DNA of 64,000 bases from Stentor roeselii (lineage: Eukaryota > Ciliophora > Heterotrichea > Heterotrichida > Stentoridae). Position 1 is the first letter of the stretch. Each line of letters begins with the position of its first letter. Of this stretch, positions 38,244 through 47,488 are shown piece by piece. The stretch spans positions 62,001-126,000 of the forward strand of contig RSEH01000126.1 of assembly GCA_006503475.1 (NCBI GenBank), written 5' to 3'. A program made the translations under genes and the position numbers. Under the pieces are notes generated by a model. It saw nothing but the letters and a program-made list of their open reading frames with translations. It did no database searches and had not been told where the DNA came from.

Positions 38244-40562
38244 TTATATATCTTCCTCTAAAATAGGAGTGTCACATTTAAACGCCTCAAACTTATCAGA
38301 AATATTTTTAAAGCCGTTTTCATCACCCTGCCTGAGCTGTTTATCGATTTCAGAAACCAAGTACATATCAATAAACTGTTCAATAGGCAGTAGTCCTCCT
38401 CCAGTCCTGACAATGATTTTATCCCTTTCAACCTTGATCATAATTTTCTTAGACCCGAAAAAATAAACCCCGTAAGACTCTCTTTTAAAACAAACAGGAA
38501 CAACCGAGTCTCTTTTATTTAAATACTCAGCAAGAGCCTGATCCAAAAAGTCTCCTTCTAAAGGAACATAAACTGGATTTTTCTCTTTAATTTCTGAAAG
38601 TGCTTCTTTTAAAGCCCCAAATTCAATATTTTTACTTTCCAAAACATTTTTTACACGATCAGTAATTCTCTGATGTTGCATCACAGCTTGACTAAAGGAA
38701 AAAACAAAATCAGAAAAATAATTAACCTCAACTCTTACACTCAACGCGATTTTTTCCATTATTTTTAACTTTTCAAGATGATTTTCAAGTGATTCTTCGA
38801 TTTTTTCCTTTTTCACGAAAATTTCTTGAATTTGGTTCAAGTCCTGTTTAAGAGGTTTTAATGTTTTCTGCAAGTCGTTTATATTTTCTTGATAAAAACT
38901 GATATTTTTCTGAAGAGATACTCCAGAACTTTGCAAGGATCTTGAGTCTTTCTCATTCATCATCAGTTGGTTCTGAGAGTCGCTGTTTGTATCAAGTTTC
39001 TCTGAACGAAGGCGAATTACTTCTTTTTTTAAATTTTCTGCCGCTTCGAAATTTTCGACTGACATTTTTTTTAGATTTGAAAGAATTTGGTTGAGTTCTA
39101 AGTCAACAGAAGATGATTTGGAAAGAATTGAAAAATCTTTTAAAAGTTTCAGATTCTCGGATTCAAGTCTTTCACATTCTAGTAATGATCGAGAATAACT
39201 GGATTTTAAGGATTTTTTCTCTTGAAGGAGGGAATCTAGGTCTATTGATGATGTTTTTAGGTACTCTTGGGAATTTTCTATTGTTTGGATCAGGTTTTCC
39301 TCGGTTTGCACTCGAAAATGTTCTAGTTTTTCAGATGCTTCTGAAAGGGAAGTGATTTCTTGAATCAGAGAGGATTTTGAGTGATTTTTTAAAATTTCAA
39401 TGTTTTCACTTTGAAGGGTTTCTAGTGTTTTTAACAGGTCTTGCTTTTCATGGGTTGTCAGCGAAATTCGATCTTGAAGATGGTGGATTTTTGAAGATAT
39501 TGACTGGTTTTCGAATTTTAGCTTTGAGATTTGATCGTCGAAATTACGGTATTCGATTTCTGATTCGTGGATTGATGCTTTACAAGCGTTTTCTATAATT
39601 TTTGAATAAGTTTCTTGGTTTTTTAATGCTGATGTTATTGGAATTATTTGGGAGATTGATGATTTCAATGAAGAATTTCGGATGACTAAACCGGCGATGC
39701 ATGTTGCAAGGACATCAATATGGTTAATTGAAACCTTTTCAATATCAACATCTAAAACTCCAGGAATTTCAATTAAATCCATATCTCTCACAGAAGAAAT
39801 CATGCTAACATTCAAACTCATCTGACTCGCCTGCGGAGTAGTCAAGCCCGATCCTCTACTTCTAGCAGGTGATCGAGTCGGACTTCGACTTTCTCTACAT
39901 TTCGCTTCAAATAAAACCTTTTGATAATCATTTCCAAGAACTTTTTTGAAATAATCAATTTTTTCTTTACCATTCCTGACATTTTCTTCAATTCTAGCAA
40001 TTCTCTCAAGATACTCACAATCATTAACCTTGCGAAAACTCTTAGACCCAGTGACAAGATCATAAGAGTCATTTAAAACTTTTTCTAACTTAAGATCTTT
40101 AACTTTTTTCTCATCATTCAAACTAAAATCATTTTCTCCCTCATATTTTTTTCTATTTTCTTCAACATTTACCTCCTGAGTATAACTTTCAGTCTCTTTA
40201 ACTCCTAAGTCCTCTTGAAGACTAACTCTAGTAAAAACTTGCAAATTGATAGCATCCTGCTCATCATCAAATCCATCAAAAACACTCTTCTTCATCACAG
40301 AAGTGTCAAACTTAACCACCTCCTCATTTCCCACTTTAACTTTCGCAACAACCAGGGCTTGTGAGGCAATGACGATATTCCCAACCTGCAAAACGACATG
40401 CAAAACATCATTCCCAGAGCTTTCCTCAAAACAAAACTCAGAACTCTGCGAAAGGCCAACAACCTGAACCCGTTCATTCAGAGCGACTCTGCAGCAGATC
40501 TTTTCGAATTCAATCAAATCCGAGACCTTCACATCAAAAAATTCAAATTTCAAAGTTTTCAT
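38244..40562 (-). CDS. Coiled-coil protein with C2-like head and GAS2-related (GAR-like) C-terminus
   Basis: 772 residues from ATG 40562-40560; three upstream in-frame codons have no ATG. Residues 1-95 look like a small beta domain (KFEFFDVKVSDLIEFEKICCRVAL ... VVLQVGNIVIA), C2-like. About 130-660 is coiled coil. At about 696-735, YGVYFFGSKKIMIKVERDKIIVRTGGG ... IEQFI closely follows the GAS2-related domain pattern (V-x-V-x-R-x-x-V-x-V-R-V-G-G-G-W-x-x-L-x-x-[FY]-L), which binds microtubules. Likely a microtubule-associated cortical or axonemal protein. Start lies 24 bp from the divergent ArfGAP start. Confidence 0.75.
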   Translation of the reverse strand: MKTLKFEFFDVKVSDLIEFEKICCRVALNERVQVVGLSQSSEFCFEESSGNDVLHVVLQVGNIVIASQALVVAKVKVGNEEVVKFDTSVMKKSVFDGFDDEQDAINLQVFTRVSLQEDLGVKETESYTQEVNVEENRKKYEGENDFSLNDEKKVKDLKLEKVLNDSYDLVTGSKSFRKVNDCEYLERIARIEENVRNGKEKIDYFKKVLGNDYQKVLFEAKCRESRSPTRSPARSRGSGLTTPQASQMSLNVSMISSVRDMDLIEIPGVLDVDIEKVSINHIDVLATCIAGLVIRNSSLKSSISQIIPITSALKNQETYSKIIENACKASIHESEIEYRNFDDQISKLKFENQSISSKIHHLQDRISLTTHEKQDLLKTLETLQSENIEILKNHSKSSLIQEITSLSEASEKLEHFRVQTEENLIQTIENSQEYLKTSSIDLDSLLQEKKSLKSSYSRSLLECERLESENLKLLKDFSILSKSSSVDLELNQILSNLKKMSVENFEAAENLKKEVIRLRSEKLDTNSDSQNQLMMNEKDSRSLQSSGVSLQKNISFYQENINDLQKTLKPLKQDLNQIQEIFVKKEKIEESLENHLEKLKIMEKIALSVRVEVNYFSDFVFSFSQAVMQHQRITDRVKNVLESKNIEFGALKEALSEIKEKNPVYVPLEGDFLDQALAEYLNKRDSVVPVCFKRESYGVYFFGSKKIMIKVERDKIIVRTGGGLLPIEQFIDMYLVSEIDKQLRQGDENGFKNISDKFEAFKCDTPILEEDI

Positions 40563-40586
40563 GGTCTTCAATTCGAAGGTTTATAA

Positions 40587-42323
40587 ATGAAAAAAACTGT
40601 TGATACTGCAGCCGAGCTTCAAGAACTGCGGAAAATTCCTGCGAATAAGAAATGCTTTGATTGCAATCAAGCTGGTACTACTTATGCCGCACCGGAACTT
40701 GGGGTATTTCTTTGCTCGATTTGTGGAGGCATTCATCGCGAGTTCAGTCATAGGGTTAAGGGACTCTCGACTTGCAACTTTTCAGAGGCTGAGGTGAATA
40801 AGCTAAAGGCGGCGGGGAATGAGAAGGCTGCAATGTCTTGGATGGCTCGGCATGATTCTAGAAGTTTTCCTATTCCGGATGTGAAGGACTCGAAGAAACT
40901 AAAAGAGTTTCTCAGAATCAAATACTTAGATAAAAGATTTTACGAGAATAGACAAGTAGAAAACAAGACAGAAAATAAGGTAGAAGAGCAAAAAGTAATG
41001 AAAAAGCCTTCAGGGAATATAAACCTTCTTGACGATGACCCATCTATCCTAAAACCCAACGTGCCACCAGTATCTTCAAACCCTCTTCCAAATACCGGGT
41101 TCAACGCGTTTCCACCAGGTTTCAATGCCTTTCCCGCTGTAAACCCTTCACAGGTATCACCATCATCACTGCCAATAACCTCAAGTATTCCAGTGAATCC
41201 TTTACCACCTACACCAATTCCAGTAGTTTCAACAACTCCAAACATTCAAAACTTATTCGGCCTGCCGCAGGCAGGCATCTCAGGAAATTTTCAGCCTTTC
41301 GGAAATTTCACCGGGCAAGTCTTTCCAAATGGCGCTCCAGGCGCTGCAGGAAATTTTTTTCAAGGGCAGTTCTCGCAACCTCTGCAAAGCCCGGGACTTT
41401 TCGCAGGCCGAAACGGGATTCAAAGTGAGTCAGGGGCACAACTCAACAACCCAGGCCCTTCACTTCCAGTTGCGGTTTCAGCCCCGCCGATGAGTGGCTC
41501 GTCAACCAACGGACTACCTGCGACAGGCGGCCGACATTTCGACCCTTTTGACTTCTCAAGTCCTTCGGGAGCGCCTCCGACAAGCAACTCGAGTCAGCCT
41601 TCAAAGGACTTGTTTGAAGCTTTCAATCCTTTTGCAAGTTCATCTTCGTCAGGTGGTACAGTTAATGGAAGTTCTAATGGAAGCTCTGGGTTTAATGCTT
41701 TTAATCTGCCTGCTGAATATGGTGGAAGTAATCATGTGCCTGGGTTTTCGACTGGGAATGGAAATGGTTTCAATGCTTTTACGGCTAATGGGATGAATAA
41801 TGTCCCTGGGAATGGACTTGTGATCGGCAGTAATCATCCTGTGAATCATGTCAGTTTTGATGGTAATAATGGCAGTGGTCTCGCATTTAACCCTTTTGGA
41901 ATACCTGCTGGACAAAATAATATTACTCAGAACTTTGTTTCTTCGATGGGTGGATTTGGAGTCAATACGGGAAATCCAAGTGCAACATTTGATGCTTTTA
42001 AGATGAACCCTCATACTGCAGCTCCTGCAAATAAATTTGCAAGTGGCCCAAGTCATTTCACTAGTAAATCAAGTGACCCATTTGAACAGATCATGGAAGA
42101 GCAATTAGAAAAAGGATTAACCAATAATTCAAATAACCCATTCGGAAACACATCTCAAAACTCATTAGTCCAAAAATATAATCAATGCGTCGAGACTTAC
42201 CAAAGGACTTATGGAATGCCGTTTCCTTACAGTTTCCATGAATGGAAAAACATGAACCCATCATCATCAACAGAAACTGAAGCAAAACAACCACGAGAAA
42301 ATCCATTTGATTTATACGGTTAA
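40587..42323 (+). CDS. AGFG-type ArfGAP with FNAF/NPF-rich tail
   Basis: 578 residues. ArfGAP domain at about 8-120: C23-x2-C26-x16-C43-x2-C46 zinc finger, GGIHR51EFSHRVKGLS with the arginine finger R51. This stimulates GTP hydrolysis on Arf. The tail is Asn/Gly/Pro/Ser-rich with NPF, NPFG, FNAF and FDAFK motifs, as in AGFG1/HRB, where NPF motifs bind EH-domain endocytic proteins such as EPS15. Likely acts in clathrin or endosomal traffic. Unusually GC-rich in the middle for this window. Confidence 0.92.
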   Translation: MKKTVDTAAELQELRKIPANKKCFDCNQAGTTYAAPELGVFLCSICGGIHREFSHRVKGLSTCNFSEAEVNKLKAAGNEKAAMSWMARHDSRSFPIPDVKDSKKLKEFLRIKYLDKRFYENRQVENKTENKVEEQKVMKKPSGNINLLDDDPSILKPNVPPVSSNPLPNTGFNAFPPGFNAFPAVNPSQVSPSSLPITSSIPVNPLPPTPIPVVSTTPNIQNLFGLPQAGISGNFQPFGNFTGQVFPNGAPGAAGNFFQGQFSQPLQSPGLFAGRNGIQSESGAQLNNPGPSLPVAVSAPPMSGSSTNGLPATGGRHFDPFDFSSPSGAPPTSNSSQPSKDLFEAFNPFASSSSSGGTVNGSSNGSSGFNAFNLPAEYGGSNHVPGFSTGNGNGFNAFTANGMNNVPGNGLVIGSNHPVNHVSFDGNNGSGLAFNPFGIPAGQNNITQNFVSSMGGFGVNTGNPSATFDAFKMNPHTAAPANKFASGPSHFTSKSSDPFEQIMEEQLEKGLTNNSNNPFGNTSQNSLVQKYNQCVETYQRTYGMPFPYSFHEWKNMNPSSSTETEAKQPRENPFDLYG

Positions 42324-42758
42324 TTCTTAATCCAATAAAATATTTAAACCAAATTTGAGAACTAAATTAAATCAATGAATAAATATTAATGCAAAGTTAA
42401 TTTCAGTTTCAATGATTTTTATATCATAATAAACTTCCATCATTATGAATCTTATAAATTACCTTAATGTTTATTGATCACATAAAAACATTCTAATATA
42501 AAATATCTTAAAAATGACCTAAACATTTTAATAATAAAATAAAGAATGCATAACTTCAATCATAAAAAATCTCAAACATCACCAAATATTTTATAATTGA
42601 ATACTAAAATCTAATTCTTAAAAGATCTCAAATCAACATCACTCAATAATTAACCCAACAATTTCACCCACCAACCTCATTCAGAAACCCACATCAAATA
42701 AACCCTACTTTAAAAAACCCTCCTGCAAATAATCCCAGCTAATCACTCTATTATTTAA
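42324..42758. other. AT-rich spacer
   Basis: 435 bp between two plus-strand genes. AT-rich with many TTTAT/AATAAA-like stretches and no coding frame. Probably 3' and 5' flanks only. Confidence 0.6.
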
Positions 42759-44831
42759 ATGGAAAGACCGAAGAAATCATGCAGTTGTTTCGGGATGTTC
42801 AGCAAAAAGGTTCCAAAAAAAGTAGACCAAACAACAGAAACACGTCAAATGATTCGTTCAAGCTTAATAAATTTTTCATCACCAGTCTTCCAATCCGAAG
42901 AAAACCAAATGAACAACTCATTAAGCTCCACTCAAAAAATCCAGTCGAACCTTCCTTTTTCCAACACCCTGACGTCTCCTTTATGCAGAACTCCTTCAAT
43001 CTACCAGTTCTCAAACAGTCACATGCGGGAAAGCTCAGCGAATCCAGGAAGTTCTTATAAAGTTAGGACTGAAGAAGAGTCTCTGGGCAGGAGAAAGTCA
43101 ATTTCTTATAATCCTTTAGAGGAAAAGAAAGAAAATCAATTTGTTGGGCAACAGGAAGAAAAAAAAAGTGAAAGTATTGAAAAAGCTAAGTTAATGTCGA
43201 CTGAATCTTCAGTTGTGATGAAAAATGAAAAAGTTGAGGAAGAGTTAAAATTTAAGAAGATTCATGAGAAAATTTTTGAGGATCGGGAAAAGTTTTATCA
43301 GGGATGTGAAGAGATTAAGGTTGGGGAGGGAAGGAATCAAGTTGTGGCGGAAAGGATATCTGATGATGGGATGACGGTTGTTTACGCGGATTCAGATAGG
43401 GATAAGGAAGGGTTAGGCGAGATTGCTGGGGATTTTAGGATTAGTGAAAACCCAGTAAAAATCCCAGATTTAAAACTCCCAGAAGTCTCTACCTTCAATC
43501 TAAAGCCCGATGATTTCCCGGTAAAAGTAGAATCAAGCCAAGAGAAAAATCAATATTCAGAAAACCTTCCAAACCCAGAAGAAAACGAAAAAACCATCCC
43601 AAATTCAAATAAAAGCCCGATCCGTGAGTCCAAAACCATCGAAAATCCATTCCTCGAAACTAAAGAAAAATCCATTCCCACCCACGAAACCGCTTCCCTA
43701 CTTCCAAGCCAAAATCAAGTCCCTCCAATGAAAATCATCGAAATAATCGAAAAACCTTTCACAAACCCCGAAAAACCCTCAGAAAACTTAAAAGTATTTC
43801 CCCTTCCAAAGCCTTTCATCTCCAAAGAAGAGCCAGTGCTAAACCTAAAAACCGAAAACTTCCAAATCGACACTTTTCTAAAAAATCCCGAAGAACCCGT
43901 TTTCCTCAAAATCACTCAAAAATCCAACAAAATCGAAGAAATTCCAGAACCTGACAACGAAAGTCCAGTAAAACCATTTCTCATGAACGACCTTCAAAAG
44001 ATTCCATCATCAAATTCCCCTAAACTAAATTCAAACCTTCCAAAACAATCAGAAAACCTATTCGAAAGCAACATTTTTTTGAAAGAAGCAGCGAAAAAGT
44101 CCTTTGAAAACCTGGTAAACCGAATTTCTTCAGATAAAAAACAACTTCCAAATCGACTGAAAATTCCAGAACCCGAGGCAGGTCAAAACTTGGAAGTTCC
44201 GAGAAAAGTAGACCTGAAGTTCAAAAACTCTCAAGAAATCCTCAGAGACCTGATAAAACCAGCTGGTCCTGCCTTGGCTTTAGGTTCAAAGCTGAAGAAG
44301 GACTCATCTCTTGACTCAGTGATAGAGACTCTTGAGGAAAACCATTTGAAAGTAAAACAAGAAATAGAAAGACAAGAAAAGTCACTTTTAAGCCATTCTA
44401 AGTCATTTTCAGTCAATAATACAGTTATCATTCATGAAAGTCGTGAACACCCTAAACGTTTTTCGATGATAGGCAAGGAGTTCGAAAGTTCTTACTCAGG
44501 AAAACGATTCCATTTCGCGCAGGACTCAAAAGACTACCCAAGTCCAACGAACCTGCTGATATCTCCTCGAAACAACATCCGAAGACTGCCATCATTAAAA
44601 ATCAGTCCGATTAAATCAATCCTATCAGCCGATGACTACTCCGACATCCTTTCCTTCCTGAAGAACTCTCCTCACGGTTCAGTGACGAGCCACAAGAAAG
44701 AGCCAGAGTCAAACCCAATGAAAAAATACAAACTTCCCTCATTGAAGCCGATAACTCCTCATTACTTCCATAAAAAGCGAAGTGCTCCTCAGTTAAAGCA
44801 AAAAGCGAGAATAATGATAGAACATCTTTAA
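42759..44831 (+). CDS. Large disordered protein, unknown
   Basis: 690 residues, mostly Ser/Pro/Glu/Lys/Asn with hardly any hydrophobic core. The N-terminus carries a Cys/Phe patch after a basic stretch (MERPKKSCSCFGMFSKKV), which could be palmitoylated at C8/C10. A short coiled coil occurs near residue 530 (VIETLEENHLKVKQEIERQEKSL). The C-terminal 100 residues are basic and Ser-rich (HFAQDSKDYPSP, LPSLKPITPHYFHKKRSAPQLK). No family recognised. Probably a cortical or membrane-associated phospho-scaffold; this is inference from composition. Confidence 0.65.
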   Translation: MERPKKSCSCFGMFSKKVPKKVDQTTETRQMIRSSLINFSSPVFQSEENQMNNSLSSTQKIQSNLPFSNTLTSPLCRTPSIYQFSNSHMRESSANPGSSYKVRTEEESLGRRKSISYNPLEEKKENQFVGQQEEKKSESIEKAKLMSTESSVVMKNEKVEEELKFKKIHEKIFEDREKFYQGCEEIKVGEGRNQVVAERISDDGMTVVYADSDRDKEGLGEIAGDFRISENPVKIPDLKLPEVSTFNLKPDDFPVKVESSQEKNQYSENLPNPEENEKTIPNSNKSPIRESKTIENPFLETKEKSIPTHETASLLPSQNQVPPMKIIEIIEKPFTNPEKPSENLKVFPLPKPFISKEEPVLNLKTENFQIDTFLKNPEEPVFLKITQKSNKIEEIPEPDNESPVKPFLMNDLQKIPSSNSPKLNSNLPKQSENLFESNIFLKEAAKKSFENLVNRISSDKKQLPNRLKIPEPEAGQNLEVPRKVDLKFKNSQEILRDLIKPAGPALALGSKLKKDSSLDSVIETLEENHLKVKQEIERQEKSLLSHSKSFSVNNTVIIHESREHPKRFSMIGKEFESSYSGKRFHFAQDSKDYPSPTNLLISPRNNIRRLPSLKISPIKSILSADDYSDILSFLKNSPHGSVTSHKKEPESNPMKKYKLPSLKPITPHYFHKKRSAPQLKQKARIMIEHL

Positions 44832-44868
44832 GCCTGATTAATAAGATTAGCTGTCATCGAATATAAAA

Positions 44869-45570
44869 TTATTTCGTTGTAAAGTCTTGCTGAGAACATT
44901 TACTCATTCGGTCCTTCCAGTTGGCAAGAATGAGATTTCCTTTAAAAAGATCTTTTAAGAAGATCCAGTTCGTTTCAACAATCGCGAACATTAAAAAGTC
45001 AGCTTTATCTGGAGTGAGTCCTCCATGAAAATCCTGATTATTTAATCTTGTGCGCCATTCGTCTAGTTCTAATTGAAAAGTAGAAAGACTTGTTTTTTTC
45101 ATTTTTTTCTGGAATCGGTCTTCGAAGCTGAGAAGAATAGCGTCTTTAAATGACCTGCTCACCTGTCCGAAGGCTTCCCCTTTGTTTGCTTTAGGGATTA
45201 TTCGGAATGACTGCTTAAGGCGATTTGTAAAGCCTACTGAAAGACCTTCTCCCAGATGATATGTGTTTTGAATGAGGTGGTCGTAGGTCTGTTGTTCCCA
45301 GGCTGAGTGAGTGACGCCTTTTTTTAAGTACTTGTTGAGGAGAAGGTACTTTAAAATCTCGTCTCTTGATGTAAGATGAGTCGATTTTGACTTATTCGCG
45401 ACTATCAAATAAGGATGGCTTTTTCCTTCAGGGACTTCTTTCTGAAGAATCCTGGAATCAGTCAAAGTATTTTCCACGAAAAGTTGAAAATTCACCTGGT
45501 TGTAGTTCATCAAAGAAAAAATAAAACACGAGTCTATCTGATAAACTTTAAGAAAAAGTCGCAAGTCCAT
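44869..45570 (-). CDS. GST-fold protein, PTGES2-like
   Basis: 233 residues. The N-terminal ~80 residues follow a thioredoxin/GST-N pattern (LRLFLKVYQID ... VNFQLFVENTL ... EVPEGKSHPYLIVANKS ... SRDEILKYLL) but lack a CxxC. The C-terminal half is all-helical with FHGGLTPDKADFLMFAIVETN, the N-capping/hydrophobic-staple region of GST-C domains; it most resembles prostaglandin E synthase 2-type proteins (FMGGxxPxxADLAVYGV). Catalytic Cys/Ser is absent, so it may be a structural or binding member. No transit segment is obvious. Family call moderate. Confidence 0.5.
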   Translation of the reverse strand: MDLRLFLKVYQIDSCFIFSLMNYNQVNFQLFVENTLTDSRILQKEVPEGKSHPYLIVANKSKSTHLTSRDEILKYLLLNKYLKKGVTHSAWEQQTYDHLIQNTYHLGEGLSVGFTNRLKQSFRIIPKANKGEAFGQVSRSFKDAILLSFEDRFQKKMKKTSLSTFQLELDEWRTRLNNQDFHGGLTPDKADFLMFAIVETNWIFLKDLFKGNLILANWKDRMSKCSQQDFTTK

Positions 45571-45594
45571 TTATAGAGACTTACACTAAATTAT

Positions 45595-47433
45595 TCATTT
45601 CTTGGGAGTCATGCTAAAGATCTGTAGAAGCTTCTCAGCCGAGTCTTCAGATAAGTTATGCTCATTAATAAAAGTGATTAATTGCAAAGCTGCTGCATGA
45701 TTCGGCACCTTTAATGAAGGGATAGTCCTGGCAACATCTACAGAACTGTCAATTGATTCATCAGGAATTTCTTCATCTTCAAAAGTTTTCATGCGTTTAT
45801 CGAACTGGTCATCAAAAACCTCGACACTTTTCGTGTCGCTTATTAAAAGAGGTGAGTTTAAACTGAGGTTGTTGTCGAAATGAAGAACTTCAGACCTGTC
45901 AGTCAATCTTTCTAAAGTCTCCTCTTTTTTCAAGTCAACCTTCTGGTTACCACTCGGCCGAAGGTTAAAAGCTTTAACAGGTCCTTCATTATTCGCGAAG
46001 CTATTCGATTTCTTATGTCTAAAAATGTTCCCTTCAGCTTTTTTCTCTTTTTCATCTCTTACCTTTTTCATCCTTTCAATTTCTTTCTGCACTTTTGCTG
46101 AGTAAAACTCTTGATTGACTTCGATTTTTGGCTTTTCTGATTTTGGAGAAGTGAAATCTTGCACTTTTCCCGGAACTTTTTTTAATACTGGAGCTTTTCG
46201 AGGTTCTGGCTTTGGGGCTGGATTTTTTAAGACGATTTCAGGTTTTTTCTGCTTTGAACCGGACCTTGCGAGAAGAGTGGGTTGAAAAGTGCAGCTGTTT
46301 ACCTCGATTTCGTCTGTTTTTTTTACAAGCTGGTCCCTTTGTTTTAGGACTTCTTCTTTTTTCTTATTTAAAAAATCTTCTCTTTTTTGGGAACCGAGAC
46401 TTCCGTAGCGATTCCTGCCTTCGCTGGCTAGGTCTCTGCTGACTCGGTTTATTTGTGGCTTGAAACTGTAGTCTGAGGATAGGTCTTGGCTTTCTGTTAC
46501 TTTTTTTGGTGCCAGGCGACGATTCTGATACAGTTGGTAAAACATCCTATGAATCTTCAGTGCTTCGTCCGAGTTATAAACGAAAATTCCATTAACAAAC
46601 ATCCAACTCTTCACACCTGTACAAGAAGCATCCGCGAGATGCCCACTAGGACTATAAAGATGCAAAATATTCAAAAGAACACAAAGTAAATTCTGCACCT
46701 TAGCAGTTAACTCTCCATTAATCAACTTCCAAAGTTTCACCATCAAAGACGACTCCTCATCTTGCTTGGTACACCCTGAGTCATTTTTCAAGAACCTAAG
46801 TTTGGCAAGTAAGTCAATAGCAGACTTCAAGTCAATAGTTTCTGAAACTTTCTGCATCTCTGCCAACGCCGAGTGAAACTCTTTAATGAACTTATTCGCC
46901 AGGACCTCCTGCGAGCGAAGACTTGTGGTGATTTCATTTGAATTATCAGGAGCTTTCGAACTAGACCTTTTAAATGGTTTTTCCTCAGCTTTAGAAGGTG
47001 TAAAAGGCCGTGAAGGACTTGCTCTTCCTTCTTGTTCCAAGCTTTTTTCCTCGATTTTCAACAGATTTTCAATTTGCGAGTCTTTGAAATGAATACTTGT
47101 GATGCTTTTTTCAAGACCTTCTGTTTTCACTTGTTTTGAGTCTTCTGTCAACCTTTTGCTCACTGGGCGACTCATTGATTTAGCTCGGGTGACTGAAGGT
47201 GTCGGCTTTTGAGAGACTTTTGGAGTTTCAGAGTCGATGATTTCTTCGATGTTGATCTCAGAAACGTTGACGTCATCGATTTTTTTCTTTAACTTTTGCA
47301 TGTTTTTAGTGATGTAGTCAGCTGGTTTCTTTTCTTTCGGGTTGTTGTCTGTCAGAGGTTTTGAGACTTTTGATGGACTTTCTGCTCGACGGGGCTGGAC
47401 TGAGTCGCTCTGGTCTTTTGGTTTTGACTGCAT
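45595..47433 (-). CDS. Basic low-complexity protein with FKPxIN/CTFQP motifs
   Basis: 612 residues. Lys/Ser/Glu-rich ends; a folded central part at about 185-300 (AIDLLAKLRFLKND ... LWKLINGELTAKVQNLLCVLLNILHLYSP ... GVKSWMFVNGIFVYNSDEALKIHRMFYQLY) is helical. It is followed by FKPQINRVSRDLA and NSCTFQPTLLAR, a pair of F-x-P-x-[IL] motifs that recur in many protist cytoskeletal proteins. The last ~40 residues are an amphipathic helical segment (AAALQLITFINEHNLSEDSAEKLLQIF-like). Function unknown; possibly ciliary. The downstream gene starts 24 bp beyond its stop. Confidence 0.7.
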   Translation of the reverse strand: MQSKPKDQSDSVQPRRAESPSKVSKPLTDNNPKEKKPADYITKNMQKLKKKIDDVNVSEINIEEIIDSETPKVSQKPTPSVTRAKSMSRPVSKRLTEDSKQVKTEGLEKSITSIHFKDSQIENLLKIEEKSLEQEGRASPSRPFTPSKAEEKPFKRSSSKAPDNSNEITTSLRSQEVLANKFIKEFHSALAEMQKVSETIDLKSAIDLLAKLRFLKNDSGCTKQDEESSLMVKLWKLINGELTAKVQNLLCVLLNILHLYSPSGHLADASCTGVKSWMFVNGIFVYNSDEALKIHRMFYQLYQNRRLAPKKVTESQDLSSDYSFKPQINRVSRDLASEGRNRYGSLGSQKREDFLNKKKEEVLKQRDQLVKKTDEIEVNSCTFQPTLLARSGSKQKKPEIVLKNPAPKPEPRKAPVLKKVPGKVQDFTSPKSEKPKIEVNQEFYSAKVQKEIERMKKVRDEKEKKAEGNIFRHKKSNSFANNEGPVKAFNLRPSGNQKVDLKKEETLERLTDRSEVLHFDNNLSLNSPLLISDTKSVEVFDDQFDKRMKTFEDEEIPDESIDSSVDVARTIPSLKVPNHAAALQLITFINEHNLSEDSAEKLLQIFSMTPKK

Positions 47434-47488
47434 TTGTAAATTATTAACAACGTTGAAGAAAATGGGAGGAGAACGGGATTATCTGATG